A model generated the notes under the pieces. It saw nothing but the letters and a program-made list of their open reading frames with translations. It made no database searches and was not told where the DNA came from. DNA of 64,000 nucleotides from Glandiceps talaboti (Eukaryota > Hemichordata > Enteropneusta > Spengelidae), in contig NC_135568.1 in assembly GCF_964340395.1 (NCBI RefSeq), forward strand, positions 6,974,079 through 7,038,078, written 5' to 3'. A program made the translations under genes and the position numbers. The first letter of the stretch is position 1. Every line of letters starts with the position of its first letter. This document shows positions 34,761 to 50,070 of the stretch, in pieces.

Positions 34761-37700
34761 TGAAAGCAGAAACAAATATCTTTGCAAAATTTTATGCGAA
34801 AAAAATGTTTGCATTTCACACATTTCACAGAAAAGTTTGTATATAGTGTATATATAGATGAAATTTCATTTTCAGTAAAACAAGGGTCCTTAGTTTAGTA
34901 AATAAGCTTTTATTAGCTGTCAGTCATATATCAGGATGAAATATGATGATTATTGTTTACCTTCCAGTATCAGCAGAGGAATATATATGCAATTTTCTTG
35001 TGGAGAGAGGCATTATATTTTTTTCATTAAAAAAGGCAACTATTGTTACGAAGTGCGTTCAGATCAATACCTTTCACAGGCATTCATTTCTGTCAAGATA
35101 AATTACAACTACTATATTAATGTTGACCTTTTAGTGTTTGTAGGATAAAATATGTGCAAATTCCCTTTGAAAGAAAGAGGTGTTTATATTGTCTCATAAA
35201 AAACAGAGTGTCTTGCTATGTCAAATCAGGTCACTGTGTTGTGACAGAAACCTAACCTGTGAGTTTTTCTAACTTTTTATGACATCATAAAAAAAATAAT
35301 AAGATTGTTTAGCACATTGACCTGGTTAAAATTATCTGCAAAATTCTTACGAAAACAATGACGGTGAAAACAGTGCTATGATAACAGTAATTCTAGATTG
35401 AAACAGGTCACGAAATATGTTTAACAGCTACCTTGTGACTTTTTATTCGGTCAGTAAATAAATACTCGCAATAGTCCCCTTGGAACGAACAATATTTCTC
35501 ATTTTAGCAAGGTGATATAGCGCTTAGTTCTGAAGCCTTTCTGCTAGGTACAGCCCAGCTGCTATGTGGGTTACGTTTTTTATGAGATTCTCCCTGACTG
35601 GGGACAAGGCCAGTGAGAGTAATGGCAGCAACAGTCATAAATCATCCATCTACTCAAGCAGGATGTGTGGACGGCTGCCAATTGCATCTAAAAAAAAAAA
35701 GTGCCATCGACCTCACAGAATATAACACAGTTCCCTGGTTTTAACAGCTGGACATCACCGGCCTACAAATACAAATACAAAAATAATCATTTCATTTCTT
35801 TTAAACTCTAATGTGAAAAAGAAGGCCATAAAACTGTTGTTTTTTATTCTTAACAGGTAGATGGTTACAATGCAATGAAATGAAGTATTTCCCTCAGGAG
35901 TATTTCTAATAGTCGTTAAAAAAACCTGCAAAAATGATGTTGTGTGTAGCAAATTTTATGGAACAATTGAAAAAATTGATGCATGTAATACAGAAATGTT
36001 CACTTTTGTGGAAAAATTGAAGTACGGTGGTCTGAATTGGGTCTGAAACGGATATATATTACGGTGGTTACCATGGTATGTGGTCAATCATGGTTATTTA
36101 GTGGATAAATAAACAAGAATTGGGTCCTTGTTGCTGCCACCTCGGAACATGAGGGTTTTATTTGAACAAGACATGTAAAGTAGTACTTAGGTTTCTGTTC
36201 TTCATGTTATATGTAGCAAGTGACATGAAGTCTTGTTTGGTCACAAATTATTGCATGTTTACGATCGACTGTCTTTTCTCAGTAGTAGTGTAATGTCTGG
36301 TAGACGCTGTACAGAAACAACACTAGAACTTTTATACTCATTCCCAGCAGTTCAAATTTGTGTAGTTTTAAAGCCATTTCACTGATGAAGTCAGAACACC
36401 TCTTGACTGTACAGCTTGAAAGTCACTTTTTGTGTGCGTGGAGAAACGGCATTTTGCTTGGCAAGAATGAAACAGGAGTACATGATGGATTAGTCTATCA
36501 GCAAGAGTCATGAAATACACAAAACACTTCAAGTAGGACTTCCGTATTGTTTACCATTAGGTTTTCACTTTCAAACAGAGTTGTGTCGTACACAAACTAC
36601 CTGAGTTGAAGGTATTTGTGATGGAGCTGAATACAGGCATTAGTTCATTCCATACAAGTCTGGGTGGTATAGTTAGACCATGTGGCATTCACACGACATG
36701 AGCCAGAATCCATTTTCTGTTCTTACAAGAGCATATTCTTACATTGATGTAAAGAGACCATGAGCAAATATACTTTGCATGATGACGCATTTCATAAATT
36801 TACAGTTTTTTCCATGGCGACACATCTTTTATTTCATCCAAACTTAATTCCACAAAAAAAAGTTTACATAAATTTTTTTTTTATAGATATGTCATCTTTG
36901 AAATTATTTTTGAGTGAGATTAGCTCAGTACTTGTTAAGAACTATTTTTCATGCCTAAATTTTAATCCTAAACAAAATTAAAAATGACAAACTTGTTGAA
37001 TCCTACGAAATAGTAGTGAAAATAATAAGTTTTACAACAGCTAATAATATTGACTTAAAGTATGACAGAGACTGCAGTTTTCCCTTCAGTTCTACAAATC
37101 TCCCATGCGTGGCATTCTGCATTCTGTGCATGCACCGGTCACCACATAAAGGTTTTGTGCTACTACTCAACCAGAACGCAACCTAAGTTTTGAGCAAATA
37201 GATTTGGACTTTTTCCCTTGACCTGTTCATTTGACCTTGGTTTATGCTCATGTTGTGTCCAGTGTTGTGCCAAAGTACGTTTCAACTGCAAACTGATGAC
37301 TGTACCAGCCTTCAGGTGGTGGTACTGATTTTCGGCTCGTTAAGAACAGTACCGTAAAACGGTTGTGGTTTGCGACGATGACTTTCCCCTGAATGTAAAT
37401 TTTAAAAATATGAAAAAAGTTAAACTGTTAAACACTTGATATCAATTACTGAAAGACAGACTTTTAATCAAATAGTAGCAAATGAATACCAAACTAACAA
37501 AGCTTTCATACTGCAATGAAAGTTATCGAGAAAAACAGTTTTGTAGGGACAAAGAAGATTGTACCTTGTTTTCAAATCAGACACTGTACACCGTTCATTG
37601 TATGGCCACCAATTTCATTCTGACACAACTTCTATTATACTGTCTCCCCTATTGTGTAAATGGACTAGTCCTAATCATTGCGGACAGTGAAGATCCTAGT

Positions 37701-38410
37701 ATCATCTGCCTTGTCATTGTTGCAATCAACAAAGCTCTGAAATGGAGAACGATGGCATGCCGACTTTAAGCTTTAGACCCATAAGACGAAGTACAATGGA
37801 GAGAAAACCGACGCCATAACAGGATGACAGTAATTTAGCAAGATGGTTCGATGATTTGAAGCAGAATCCAAAATGTCAATAGAATGTGTATCTGCTGGAG
37901 ATGAGATGATGGGAAGAGATGAAATGAACAAATCACAGTTCTAGAAGGAATCTACGGGAAAAAACGTCATTTTTGCATACGATGCTTTTCAAGGATACTA
38001 ACAATGTCTTGATGAAGACACTGTCCAGACGTCCTTCAGTGAATGAATTCGAGAATTAAACCAGACCACTGACTGATACAAAACTTCTGAAAATCCAACA
38101 TTTGATTCAAAAGCTGTCGTCAAAACTTACTCAAAATGAGTTCAAAAACAGCGTGAATCTTTAGTTAGTTTTGTACATCAGCATGAGACTTGTACAAGAT
38201 GTTTTCAAAAATAGCTAATGCTTACAAAAATCCAACGTCAGGCTACAATCAGAAATTGATAATACTTTTGAGCTAACATTTAACTAAAAATATGTCGTCA
38301 AAAACTGATAAAAATTCTGAAAGTATAACTAAAAAATTCGTAAAATAGGGGAGGTCTAATGTGCAGATACAGAAGTTGCTGAGACAGAGTTACCAGTCTC
38401 TTTTCATGGT
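34761..38410. other. non-coding, nothing recognised
   Basis: Long AT-rich stretch. Bases 35500-35760 look more complex than average and could be regulatory. A 95-codon plus-strand frame at 37482-37769 is hydrophobic but has no recognisable family signature. Confidence 0.3.
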
Positions 38411-38414
38411 TTCT

Positions 38415-38530
38415 ATAACAACTTTATTCCCACTAAAATAATTTGAACAGAAATATTTGCTCATTTTTTTTTCATCAATACTCCACTTTATTTTAGTACA
38501 AGCTTATAGAAATACTTAGTAAGTATAATC
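38415..38530. repeat. decayed copy related to the 4760-4922 MITE
   Basis: CCCACTAAAATAATTTGAAC, then GAAATATTTGCTCATTTTTT and CTTTATTTTAGTACAAGCTTATAGAAAT follow the block order of the MITE interior at 4790-4890. No clear termini. Confidence 0.35.
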
Positions 38531-38764
38531 TAGGAGTTGGTGTTGAAAGTTTGATTTAAATCTCACATTTAAAAGAATAAATAAAAAAAAACAGCCCTGA
38601 AATTTTTCTGCCTAGTTTTAGTGGTAGTGAAGGCTGTGGTTGATAATTTGTACACTTTACTTTTGGTGAAGTAGCATTCCTATTGGTTTGCACATTGTGT
38701 GACCACACCCACTATAGATGAATGTATGTGTCAAGTATATTTACTAAGAATCCATAGACTTGAG

Positions 38765-38912
38765 TTGTAGTTACCGTATATGTGTGAATACAGGACAAAC
38801 TCCTCCACAGGTCAAAAACTTATTTTTATGTGAACTTAGAGTTACCTTGTGCCTGTAAATACATGACAACTCCTCCACAGGTCAAAACATATGTTTTATG
38901 TGTTCTAAGATG
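38765..38912. repeat. two-copy tandem duplication, 72-bp unit
   Basis: GTTACC at 38769 and 38841 begins two units sharing AATACA(G/T)GACAA(A)CTCCTCCACAGGTCAAAA and a TTTTATGTG(A/T) block. Confidence 0.85.
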
Positions 38913-39432
38913 TCATATCTCTCTCTCTCTCTGTTTCAATCGTAAATTAAATGACAAAGATATGTATCTGCTTATTTGAAATCTTCACGATATCAAAATA
39001 GAGAGGTGGCCAACTAAATTACCTATCTCACATTCAACATCCAACTTTATAGGTATTATATTCCCGCCATCATCCACAGAAGTGATCCTTTTCCAGAGAT
39101 ATTGCCCCTTTATCGTCGTAAACCACAGTCTCTTTTATGGCACCATCCAAGAGGCACTGTGCACCAAGAGGCGTTGCTATTTCGCAGGGTCGCAGAAGAA
39201 ATAACAGCTCTGGTTTGTGAGACTGTTGCCAAGGCTGTCAAGTATACTCGTATCTATACCCGTTTCATATATTCTCCATTGTTTAACATATTTACGAGAT
39301 GAAAAAATGTTCAATTAGACAGCAGAAAATAAAACAATAAATAATAATGACAGGAGTGAATTTGATACTAGGAAATTACTTTGTGTCAACTAATTGAGTC
39401 TAGAAACATATTACATCATATACCTGGAGATA

Positions 39433-39610
39433 TACCCCACCCCCACCCCCACCCCCACCCATCTCCGGTAGCAACAGTGCTTCTATTCTGGATCAATGGA
39501 AGTATATCTCCTCAGTCATTGGAGAATTATTGACATCATTTCATGGAAATGTCCTCTTACCTACCTCACACACCCCCCCACCACCTCACACACCCCCACC
39601 CCCACCTCAA
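39433..39610. repeat. C-rich low-complexity tracts
   Basis: (CCCCCA)n at about 39434-39460 and CACCCCC-rich sequence at about 39568-39610. The minus strand has four or more G-runs of five, so a G-quadruplex there is plausible. Confidence 0.85.
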
Positions 39611-40465
39611 TAAAGATGAAAGATATGTACCATCATTGTGGTGTTGTCACTCTTTCATTGCATAGAGATATCTCGACCCCTCCCCCTTGACATCCTTTCG
39701 TCACTCCCTCCCTCCCTGAGATGAAGATGTATCTACAAGTTACAATATATCTGAGTCTCCAAGATGTCTATATCTGAGTCACTGAAGACGCATATTGACT
39801 AGATGTCACCAAATGACAACGAAGACCCCTGCACACATCATAGTTTGTGTCATTGCAGCAACTGTCGCTAGTCATGACTGCAATCACTCTAGGCATCTTG
39901 CATCTCAACGACGCACCATAGATCTATCTAGATCAGGTAAGTGAAGAACAGATGGTAACACTTTATATATGTAGTACTTTAAATGAATCAATATTTGACA
40001 GAAATTGAGTCACAAACCGTCAGGGATGTACTCTTTTCACACTATAAGATAATGTGCCAAAGCAGACAGTATTCATTACGCAAAGTCCATCAAATGTCTC
40101 GATTATATTAATATTTGACATTTATTCATTTAGCGTATAAATGTAAGTGTCAATCATAAATGAGTTATTGAAGTGATACAATCTCAACATTTCTGTGTTT
40201 CAAGTCATGGAATGCATAATTTATCAATATTAAAGTCTTTCATTCAAGTGAGGTTTCGGATCAGTATGATTTTTGAAATGATTCAATCATGCAAAAATAT
40301 TGCATAGTTCATATGATCATGCAAATATTTTCATATTTCCTACACTTGAGAAAATAATAAAGTAAAGTTCGTTCTTTTAAAAAGCGTTTTATTTTTTCCA
40401 CTTTGGTAAAAAAAATGTTTACATCAAATATTCTTTATGACGAGTCATAGAAATAATATCTATTT
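39611..40465. other. non-coding, nothing recognised
   Basis: No structure seen. Confidence 0.35.
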
Positions 40466-40469
40466 ATGA

Positions 40470-40828
40470 ATTAATTCTAAAAATGTGTTACTTTCCCGCC
40501 GACATTAAAATTCTTGGGTTTTGTTGTAAAGTTTTGTAACATTTCGTTTTTATTTTGGACCAGAATTGTAGAAATATTTCTTAAATATGTACTTCTACTA
40601 AAATTGTGTATATTTCCCACCAAAAATTAAATGTACAAAAATTATTATTATCAGTAAATTTTTGTTACGTTTAAGTTTTATTTGAATTTGAGTCATAGAA
40701 ATGGGCAGTAAAGGATAAATATTGTTGAAATTTGTTACCAAAAGTGACAAGTGTGTTATATTTTTTGAAATTTGTGAACACATTTCTGTTGGCAAATTAT
40801 TTCTGTTACTATGGCCAAGGGAGTTAAG
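40470..40828. mobile_element. decayed, internally duplicated relative of the TTAA MITE family
   Basis: TTACTTTCCCGCC, TTTTATTTTGGACCAGAATTGTAGAAAT and (about 125 bp later) a TTTTATTTGAATTTGAGTCATAGAAAT block match the interior of the 4760-4922 element, here in tandem. Possible termini are TTAA near 40470 and GGGAGTTAA near 40818-40826. Boundaries are uncertain. Confidence 0.3.
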
Positions 40829-42389
40829 GTCACACTATTCCTTGAACTGCAGGGGTCAAAGGTTACAAAATGTATAATACTGAGTATTAAATGTAGAATA
40901 GTTTGAAAAAGTATTTGGAAATTTTTTGGCTTATTTATCTACAGGAAGACCAACAAAACAATCGTGGAGATAAAATATTTGTATAGACTTGTAATCTTGT
41001 GATATTGCCTGTAGCAAATTTGCTGCCCTTTTGTTTCTCTTGACAGTAAATTTGACCTTTAAATATCGCACTTTGTACATTTTTATCAATATTTTTCATG
41101 ATTTTCGATCATTTTGGTTAAAAAATATAGCTCTTTCACTGATATTGTTGTAGTATTAATCTTGATGATGTAGGAAGTTGCAATCAAGCAGCAATTTATT
41201 TTGGCGTGGAAGACATTTTTTTTTGTTGAAATTGCAACTCAGCATGCACAAGGTTAATTTGATGAGTCAGTGAAAAGAAGATTCATCCAGTCTTGAAATA
41301 ATCGTCAGAATTTCTTTCAATGTTTCCTTATTTTGTAAAAATCAAGAAATTTTCGTAATTTTTTGAACAGAAGGTAGGCATATGCTCTCTAGTGGACCAG
41401 ATTTGAACATTTGCTCAAGGGTAAAAAAAATTAGCAAGGAATCAAAGGCCTGCAGCACAGAGAATGGAGAATTAGTCTGTCTGTTGCACCGAGTGATTTA
41501 ATTTTAAAAAATCTGGCTGTGAAGGTGATGCTTATAAGAGAGAAAAGTAGAAATCGGTATCAGAGTGAATATTTAATTAGAAAGAAAATGAGTAAAAAGA
41601 GTTCTCTTCTAATGGAAAACCCCTGCAGTATAAGAACAGCAATTATAGCTTGTATGTTGTATGTTAGTTGTATTCACCGTGTCAATGTGCAAGGAAATGC
41701 AAATCTAAGGATGAGTCACTCAGGAATGAGAGGGAATGAAAATCAAACTGATAACAACACTGCTTTGAATTGCGGCAGCCATTTTGATAAAAAGGCCCCT
41801 GAGTGCACGGTGCTTGAAAAAAAAAGATTTCCAAGGATATGTTGTGTATGTTTTTTGATGACCGAATTCAACAATTTTTAAATGTTATCTTGTGGTGGAG
41901 TCACTTCCTTGCTGATACGCCAGAACTGAATCAAACCTGGAGATTGATGAGAATGGGACAAACAGACACTGGTTGCCATGGGAGACACTGATTTTTGAAG
42001 ATACGCATATATTCCTTTGGAGATGGTCGACACCAGACGACAAGAAACCCAGGTAAACCAATACATACGAAAGCCTCAAGTTATTGAAAAAAAAAAATTC
42101 CAAGAAAAAATTACCGGGGCTAGAAATTCATATTAGTGATGCAATACAATATTATTTCTTTGAAAGGTTTCATGGTGAAATTATAATGCTACATACGTTG
42201 GTAACCACTGTATCACGGGGTATTTATATAAACCATCAAATCAGTCAGTATTAGGAATTGAATACAACTTGGTTGTCGTCATTTTGTGCACAGTGCATAA
42301 AGATTCGGTTCTCGCTATGAATGAACTCAATCAGTATTCTAGACTTCCTGTACTGGTTGCAAGCCTCAGATAGTAAACCGCCAATTACT
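40829..42389. other. non-coding, one weak secreted-peptide-like frame
   Basis: A plus-strand frame at 41519-41881 (120 codons) contains, after an internal Met, a hydrophobic stretch (IRTAIIACMLYVSCIH) resembling a signal peptide and five later cysteines. Base composition is like the surrounding non-coding DNA and no family is recognised, so I leave it uncalled. Confidence 0.3.
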
Positions 42390-42419
42390 TGTGTAATAAT
42401 GTCAAATGAAAGAAGACCC

Positions 42420-42990
42420 TTGAAATTATGGTGTGCATGGACATCTCTCCTCCATAGAAATTAGAAGTTGTGAGCACAGAATTTCAACAAAGTCTATTAA
42501 TTTGTATTTTGCTTGTCTGATCCAGAGAATTTTTTTTTCTGTAGTTTGCATTTTCAAAAGAACTTTTTCCCTTAGTATAACTAATAGGAGATTCTGTATC
42601 ATCTAAAAACTACTCATTTTTTGTAGAAATTAGACTATCTGAGCTCAGAATTTTAACAATCTATAATTTGTCTGATCCATAACATTTTTTTTCTTCTGTA
42701 TTTTGCATGTCTAAAAGAATTTTTTCTCATCGTATAACAAGAGATTTTGTAGCATCTAAAAACTGCTTTTTTTTTTCTTTTTTAGAAATTGGAAGATCTG
42801 TGCACAGAATTTGAATAAAGTGTACTAATTTGTATTTTGCATGTCTGATCCAAATAATGAATTATTTTCTTTTTTCATGTTGAAAAGATTTTTTTCCCAT
42901 TTAGTATAATAAGAGATTTTGAAGCATTTTTTGTCTGAAAGAAATTTTTTGTCCCATTATTACTGATATGATAAGGAGATTTTAAATATG
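42420..42990. repeat. degenerate tandem repeat, ~160-169 bp unit
   Basis: About three and a half units: TAGAAATTAGAAG, GAGCACAGAATTT, TAATTTGTATTTTGC, TGTCTGATCCA, AAAAGAATTTTTTCCC, AGTATAA(C)TAAGAGATT(C/T)TGTA and GCATCTAAAAACT recur in order. GAAATTAG anchors are at 42457, 42626 and 42785. Confidence 0.8.
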
Positions 42991-42999
42991 TAAAACCAC

Positions 43000-43235
43000 A
43001 TTTTTGTGTGGATGCTAAGAAATGATGTGTTGAAACTTTTTTTTGAAAGCAGATTTCTAAATAGATGTATGTCCACTCGAAATTAGAATATTAATGATCT
43101 TGACCTTTCATTTTGTTTTCAATAGGTATTACAGTCCACTTACAGTTAATGAATTCAAGTTCAAGAACATACTCCAAGTGTTAAGTGGCAAACTAATAAT
43201 TGACATTTTGTCTTGCTCTGTTTGTGTGTATGCAA

Positions 43236-43272
<37 letters not shown>

Positions 43273-45010
43273 ATTACTTTGAAGGTGTCAAATGTCACAT
43301 ATTCAAATCAAACCAAACTATGGTCAAAAACCACATTTTTAGCTCTTTTTTACACCAAAAAAATTCAAATTTGATCACAGCTACTCAGTGTGCTAAGTAA
43401 GTGTATGTGCCCCTTCAATATTTATTTAAAAAATCAAATTAATTTGCATATGTCATAGGTCAGTGGTCTCTTATCCTTATTATACATACAGCTCCCGATC
43501 AATGAACTCATAGTCATAGTGAAATTGGATCATCACGTTGTTCTTGTAATTTTACGGCTTGCAATATATTTTATTTGTGCAATAACTCAAAATATTCATG
43601 TGCCATTTTCATTATTTATGTTTGTATTTTATGCAAAAAAAAAAGAAAAATGAGCTCTTTAAATTGGATCGGGTGATCACAATTCTTGTGTAAATAAAGG
43701 TATGAGATCTCATTTGATTCCAATGTTTGCATCATCAGTTGGTTAAACTTCATTTTAATCTTTATTGTGTTAATCTGTGTAATGTCTGTTTGAGAATTAA
43801 TTGCCAACTATTGATCATTATCTCACAAAGTTGACCTAGAAACAGAAAGATGCTGTGTGTAATTTTGTAAAATGCTCCAACATAACACAGCGGTCTAATT
43901 AGTGACGAGTTCTTCTACATCGTTATTACCCCTGGATTGCCTTCTTGGTCTAATTTGGTCAACATTCCGTGTTTCCAAATTTGTCCAGCATTTGAACAAT
44001 AATTTACACTTTTGAAAAAAAATTAATCTATTGCACATTTTTGACTAAAATGAGTTCTTGTGACTGTCTTTTTTTTAGCAGAACCATTCACAGGAAATGA
44101 ACAATTCCAGTAGTACTAATTCTACAGTACAAAAAACTCCCCCATGACAGAAATAAAAAAAAAATTCTCCCTCAACAAAGATGGTAAACTAGCCAAATGC
44201 TAGACAGACTCATTTCACAAATTCCAGCAAGTATTTTGTGAAAACACCTTGTTTTTGTCCCCAGAGTTCTATTTGTAATAAAATTCCATTATTTACGTCT
44301 GCAAACAATTCACGACATCTTTTACGACCTGTTACAAATTACGGACGACTTGAGTGTTAGAAATGAATGATTTCATGTATTAGTTGTAAGAGTTTTGACA
44401 TTTTACATATTTGACGACGTCATATTTACAGCGCATGACGTTAAATCATTCAGAAAATCATCCCAGGGTATCATTTTTAAAGCATCTGTATTTTCCATCC
44501 ATCTGGAAAGATGTCAGTGACTGCTATAATTATTACATCACCCAGCAATCCAGTTGTTTGATGTTGTATTCATCCAGTAGTTAATTCTATTAATGAGATG
44601 TATTCCAGAATATTATAGTTTTGCCCCCAAAAAGAGAGAATTGTTTCTGGTCAGCATGTGCATCAATTAAATACCCATCACATCGGTCTTTTTTTTCCGT
44701 GTATGTCCAACCTATGCAGTCTGTAAATCTGGGAGAAACTACTCCAGTGAAGACAACTGCAGAGCCAATCATGAACAAGCAAATGACATCTGCCCCACAT
44801 ACACACTTGCTCTAAAGTACTAAATAAAAAGAACAGTAACTGAACAGTAAATAGTAGATTGAGTGACAGGTTTGTCGAGAATTTAAAAAATTGCATCATC
44901 GCACCACTTTACACAGAATTTCCTGACCAGAAACAATTTTGTTTGTGTAATATATTTAAGATTTGATAATTATATATATATATATTTCTGCATACATATG
45001 TATGCTTGTG
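43000..45010. other. non-coding with a short (TC)n tract
   Basis: (TC)n at 43238-43267. Otherwise AT-rich; CpG frequency starts to rise in the last kilobase (13 counted in 43861-44640). Confidence 0.45.
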
Positions 45011-45014
45011 TTTG

Positions 45015-45151
<137 letters not shown>

Positions 45152-45191
45152 ATATGTGGGTGGGTGTATAGATGAACATATTAGATACTAG

Positions 45192-45316
<125 letters not shown>

Positions 45317-45499
45317 GATATTAAACAGAAAAGTGTTTCTGGCCAAGGCTTGACTGCACTGCCTCCAAGTCTGAGCAAAACATCAGACTCACTGATCTAG
45401 ATATAGTTGGCTTGGGTACGTTTCTTTGAAATAAACTGTAAACAATGAACCATACCTGTCGTTACACTTGTTCCCATGAACAATTACAAAAATAGCTCT

Positions 45500-46540
45500 C
45501 TCAGCTTTTAGCATCAAACTAAAATAAGAGGGAAAATATACGAACCCCTGTTTCGCTTTCAACTTTACGAAAGACCATTTCTATAAATTGATGTATTCAT
45601 GAAGAACAACAACGCTTCGCTAAAATCTAACAAAAATACTTTCTATATTTCATATCAGACATCATTTCTGAATTGTAGTTTTTGGGCTTTTTTAAGGCTG
45701 TCGCCGCGCCTGTGTTACCCTTGGCCTTGCAGAATGAGCGCTCAGTGACAATCGTCCCGAATGTACGTTTTACGTTAGCGATGCGTCGTCTGCGCTGTGT
45801 ATTCAGAATTTCTTCTCCTATTCCCCCCCCCCCCCACCATAATGTTCATGAAATTTGACCCCAAATAAATAAGTAAGGAGACGAAAAAATGAAACCATCT
45901 CAGTGAAACATTGAGTATGCAAAATAGTTCATGAATATCCAATAATCTAAGATTTCCGAATACTCGAAAGCGGTTTAGAAATTTTCACTCCTTGACGCTA
46001 TTAGCGAACTCAAGAAGAGGCGGCGAAGATTTTAGTCGGCAATTTCTAGGCTAAGAACAAGTAAGGGAAGCATATGTTGGATCAGTGTTTTCTATTTAAT
46101 ACGGCGGCTGTACAAAGTCGTCATACTGTATGTCAATCACACTGGGTAATCCATTAGCTGTGGGTTCGGTGGATTTCCTGTCACCAGAGTGAAGACAATC
46201 TGGCGTGTACAACACTGTCTACAATGCATCGTGCCTTACAAATTGATACTTATGAACTGGAATTGCTCCAATTAGGGAAAGACATTTTCCAAGCTATCTG
46301 ACGCAGACATTTTCCAGAGCAGATATTTTTTTTTTATCTTTGGTGTCGTATTTCAAAGAAAATATCGTCTTTCAGAATAGAATTTCAGGTGTACGACTAT
46401 GATTTCTGTTAATACAGCATTTCGATGTTTCAGGTTTATGCATCCACTATTAAATATAACGACTCTTGACAAAAAGAGCAAAGAGGGGGTGTATTTTCCC
46501 AAAAAGGATGAATTTGTGTTTTTGAGCGTGTATGCCTCCG
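45500..46540. other. CpG-rich non-coding segment at a composition boundary
   Basis: Thirty-two CpGs were counted in 45661-46440 (about 41 per kb), three- to eight-fold above samples to the left. No exon recognised. A poly-C run lies at about 45824-45837. Confidence 0.4.
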
Positions 46541-46545
46541 TACCT

Positions 46546-46822
46546 GTATGTATGTATGTATGTATGTATGTATGTATGTATGTATGTATGTATGTATGTA
46601 TGTATGTATGTATGTATGTATGTATGTATGTATGTATGTATGTATGTATGTATGTATGTATGTATGTATGTATGTATGTATGTATGTATGCATGCATGCA
46701 TGTATGTATGTATGTATGTATGTATGTATGTACAATGTATGTATGTATGTATGTATGTATGTATGTATGTATGTATGTATGTATGTATGTATGTATGTAT
46801 GTATGTATGTATGTATGTATGT
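46546..46822. repeat. (ATGT)n microsatellite, ~277 bp
   Basis: Nearly pure ATGT with one GCATGCATGC block (about 46690) and one TACA break (about 46731). Long Met-Tyr-Val-Cys frames here are not genes. Confidence 0.97.
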
Positions 46823-48130
46823 CTTTGTATATGTGTGTACACCCGGTGTACCTATCTATTTATATGTCTGTATGTGTTGTAACTATCCGTTTAGGATATG
46901 ACATCAGTTCGTCCGTCTATATATCTTAGTCTATGTACTTTAGATCTGTTAAAGAATCACGCTCACAAACGGATGACATAATTTATCAATCTCAACCGAA
47001 ATGCATGCTACCTAAAATGTCTGTAAAATTGGCGCCTCTTTATAACTGACAATGAATCGTCGGAAATTTACACTTTATCGATCCTTAAATGTGTATTTAA
47101 TGATGTAACGTTGAGATGAAAGTTCCAATAAAAAGCTTTCTCGAGGAGCCATATTTGAAATGACTCAGACAATGTACTTGAAGTGTTAATCGAAAATATA
47201 GTCCTGGGAGGAGGATGCTGTGCAAAACAAAGTCCATTAAAGGATCTAGAGTAAACTCGCCATACTTAGTATACACTTTGATACAACTACTCCAAAATTA
47301 GTAGTGCTGACATTCGGAATTAGTTTCATGCGCAATATTTGAGATTTTAATGCCAGTACTCCAAACATGAATTTCGAGAGTGTGTCCAATAGTGGCATTA
47401 TCGTCGTCAAAAGCATTTGTGGTTGTCTACGGTGATCACAAATGACGTCACATATATGCAAATGACGCATGCGTGTGGTATTTGTCGGACATCGTATGGA
47501 AATGATATAGGCTCTTCGATGTGAAATTTCGCCCTTATTTTACCAAAAATAGCAAAAATGAATAAATTCAATATCATCTGAATATGTTCTTACGGCCCTG
47601 GTGCCTGACGTGGTACACAATATCTGTCCACAATTTACAAGATGTGTAATTTTTAATGAAAAAAATTAAATTTCAAAACATTCCTTGGAGTGGGATTTTA
47701 AAATTTAAACACCATATGCGGTGGAATTTAACCTTGTAAAATATGACTAAACCAGAAGCCATACAATAGTCGTCTGATTTAGAATTCTGTGGAAAGAATA
47801 CACTTTTTAACAGTCACTACTAATCGGCATATCAATCCACACGTTTTGATGCGTACGCTAAAAAGCAGCCATATTAAGAATGCTGTTTGCTGATTGGTCG
47901 TAAAAATGTAACATCGGAAAACCAGGTGAGTACGCGGTGCACATGGCGTCCACTTGACAATACTTCCTCGTGGTCAAACGTTTCAAAAATCTTGGGGCCG
48001 GTGTTCGAAGAGGTCATGAGAAGTGCATTCTATTGAGGATTGAGGTAATTCCAAACTGTTGTAATCTATCTAGCTTAGCTAGAGTATTTATTTCTATGCG
48101 TACTTTACCGTTTATTTTCACCATACACAG
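46823..48130. other. CpG-richer non-coding DNA with a motif cluster at 47442-47474
   Basis: No exon recognised. ATTGGTCG at about 47893 is a further CCAAT-like site. Confidence 0.4.
47442..47474. promoter_or_regulatory. cluster of CRE, octamer and NRF1-like palindrome
   Basis: Within 33 bases: ATGACGTCA (CREB/ATF palindrome), ATGCAAAT (POU octamer, about 47456) and ACGCATGCGT (near the NRF1 GCGCATGCGC palindrome). Close packing of three vertebrate-type consensus sites suggests a promoter or enhancer, but no transcript or exon is visible nearby. Confidence 0.3.
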
Positions 48131-48147
48131 TTGGGGGGGGGGGGGAG
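48131..48147 (+). repeat. poly-G run
   Basis: About fifteen consecutive G after TT; length in assemblies of such runs is unreliable. Confidence 0.85.
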
Positions 48148-48277
48148 TCTATGTTTGAACTGTTCTATGGTCTCGGTCTATGGTGTATCGTTGTATTTTG
48201 CAGTACACGGGTATTCGTTGGGGAGTGAATCCATATTTAAACACATGCATACATGCTCTCCCCCCCACACACATACA

Positions 48278-49800
<1,523 letters not shown>

Positions 49801-49805
49801 ATTTG

Positions 49806-50070
49806 ATTAAAGGGGTGCAGGCCACAGTCGTCGAACGAATCGCCCCATTTCGATCAAGTCGGACTGTAACTTCATAAACGACAAATAAACACTAAAACAG
49901 AAGCAACACAGAGCTAGACATGGTAAAATTTACACAAAGAGGCTATGGACTCGAGAGGGTTTTATTTTTCGAATTTATTGGTACCAAAAAAATTACGTCA
50001 TTATTTCATGTTTATATCATATGCAAATACATGTATCTTATGAGAACTGAAGTAGTTGCTAGACATCCGT
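49806..50070 (+). mobile_element. partial, diverged copy of the 57904-58250 MITE
   Basis: Starts ATTAAAGGGGTGCAGGCCAC, then shares in order GTCGGA(C/T)T, AAACACTAAAA, an AAGA(G)GCTATG-type block and TTGGTACC...AAATTACGTCAT with the other element. I find no matching right terminus. Confidence 0.35.

Noticed and set aside
37482-37769. 95-codon frame with hydrophobic stretches resembling two GPCR helices
   Set aside because: No NPxxY, DRY or other family motif, no flanking exons, and hydrophobic T-rich codons are common in AT-rich non-coding DNA.
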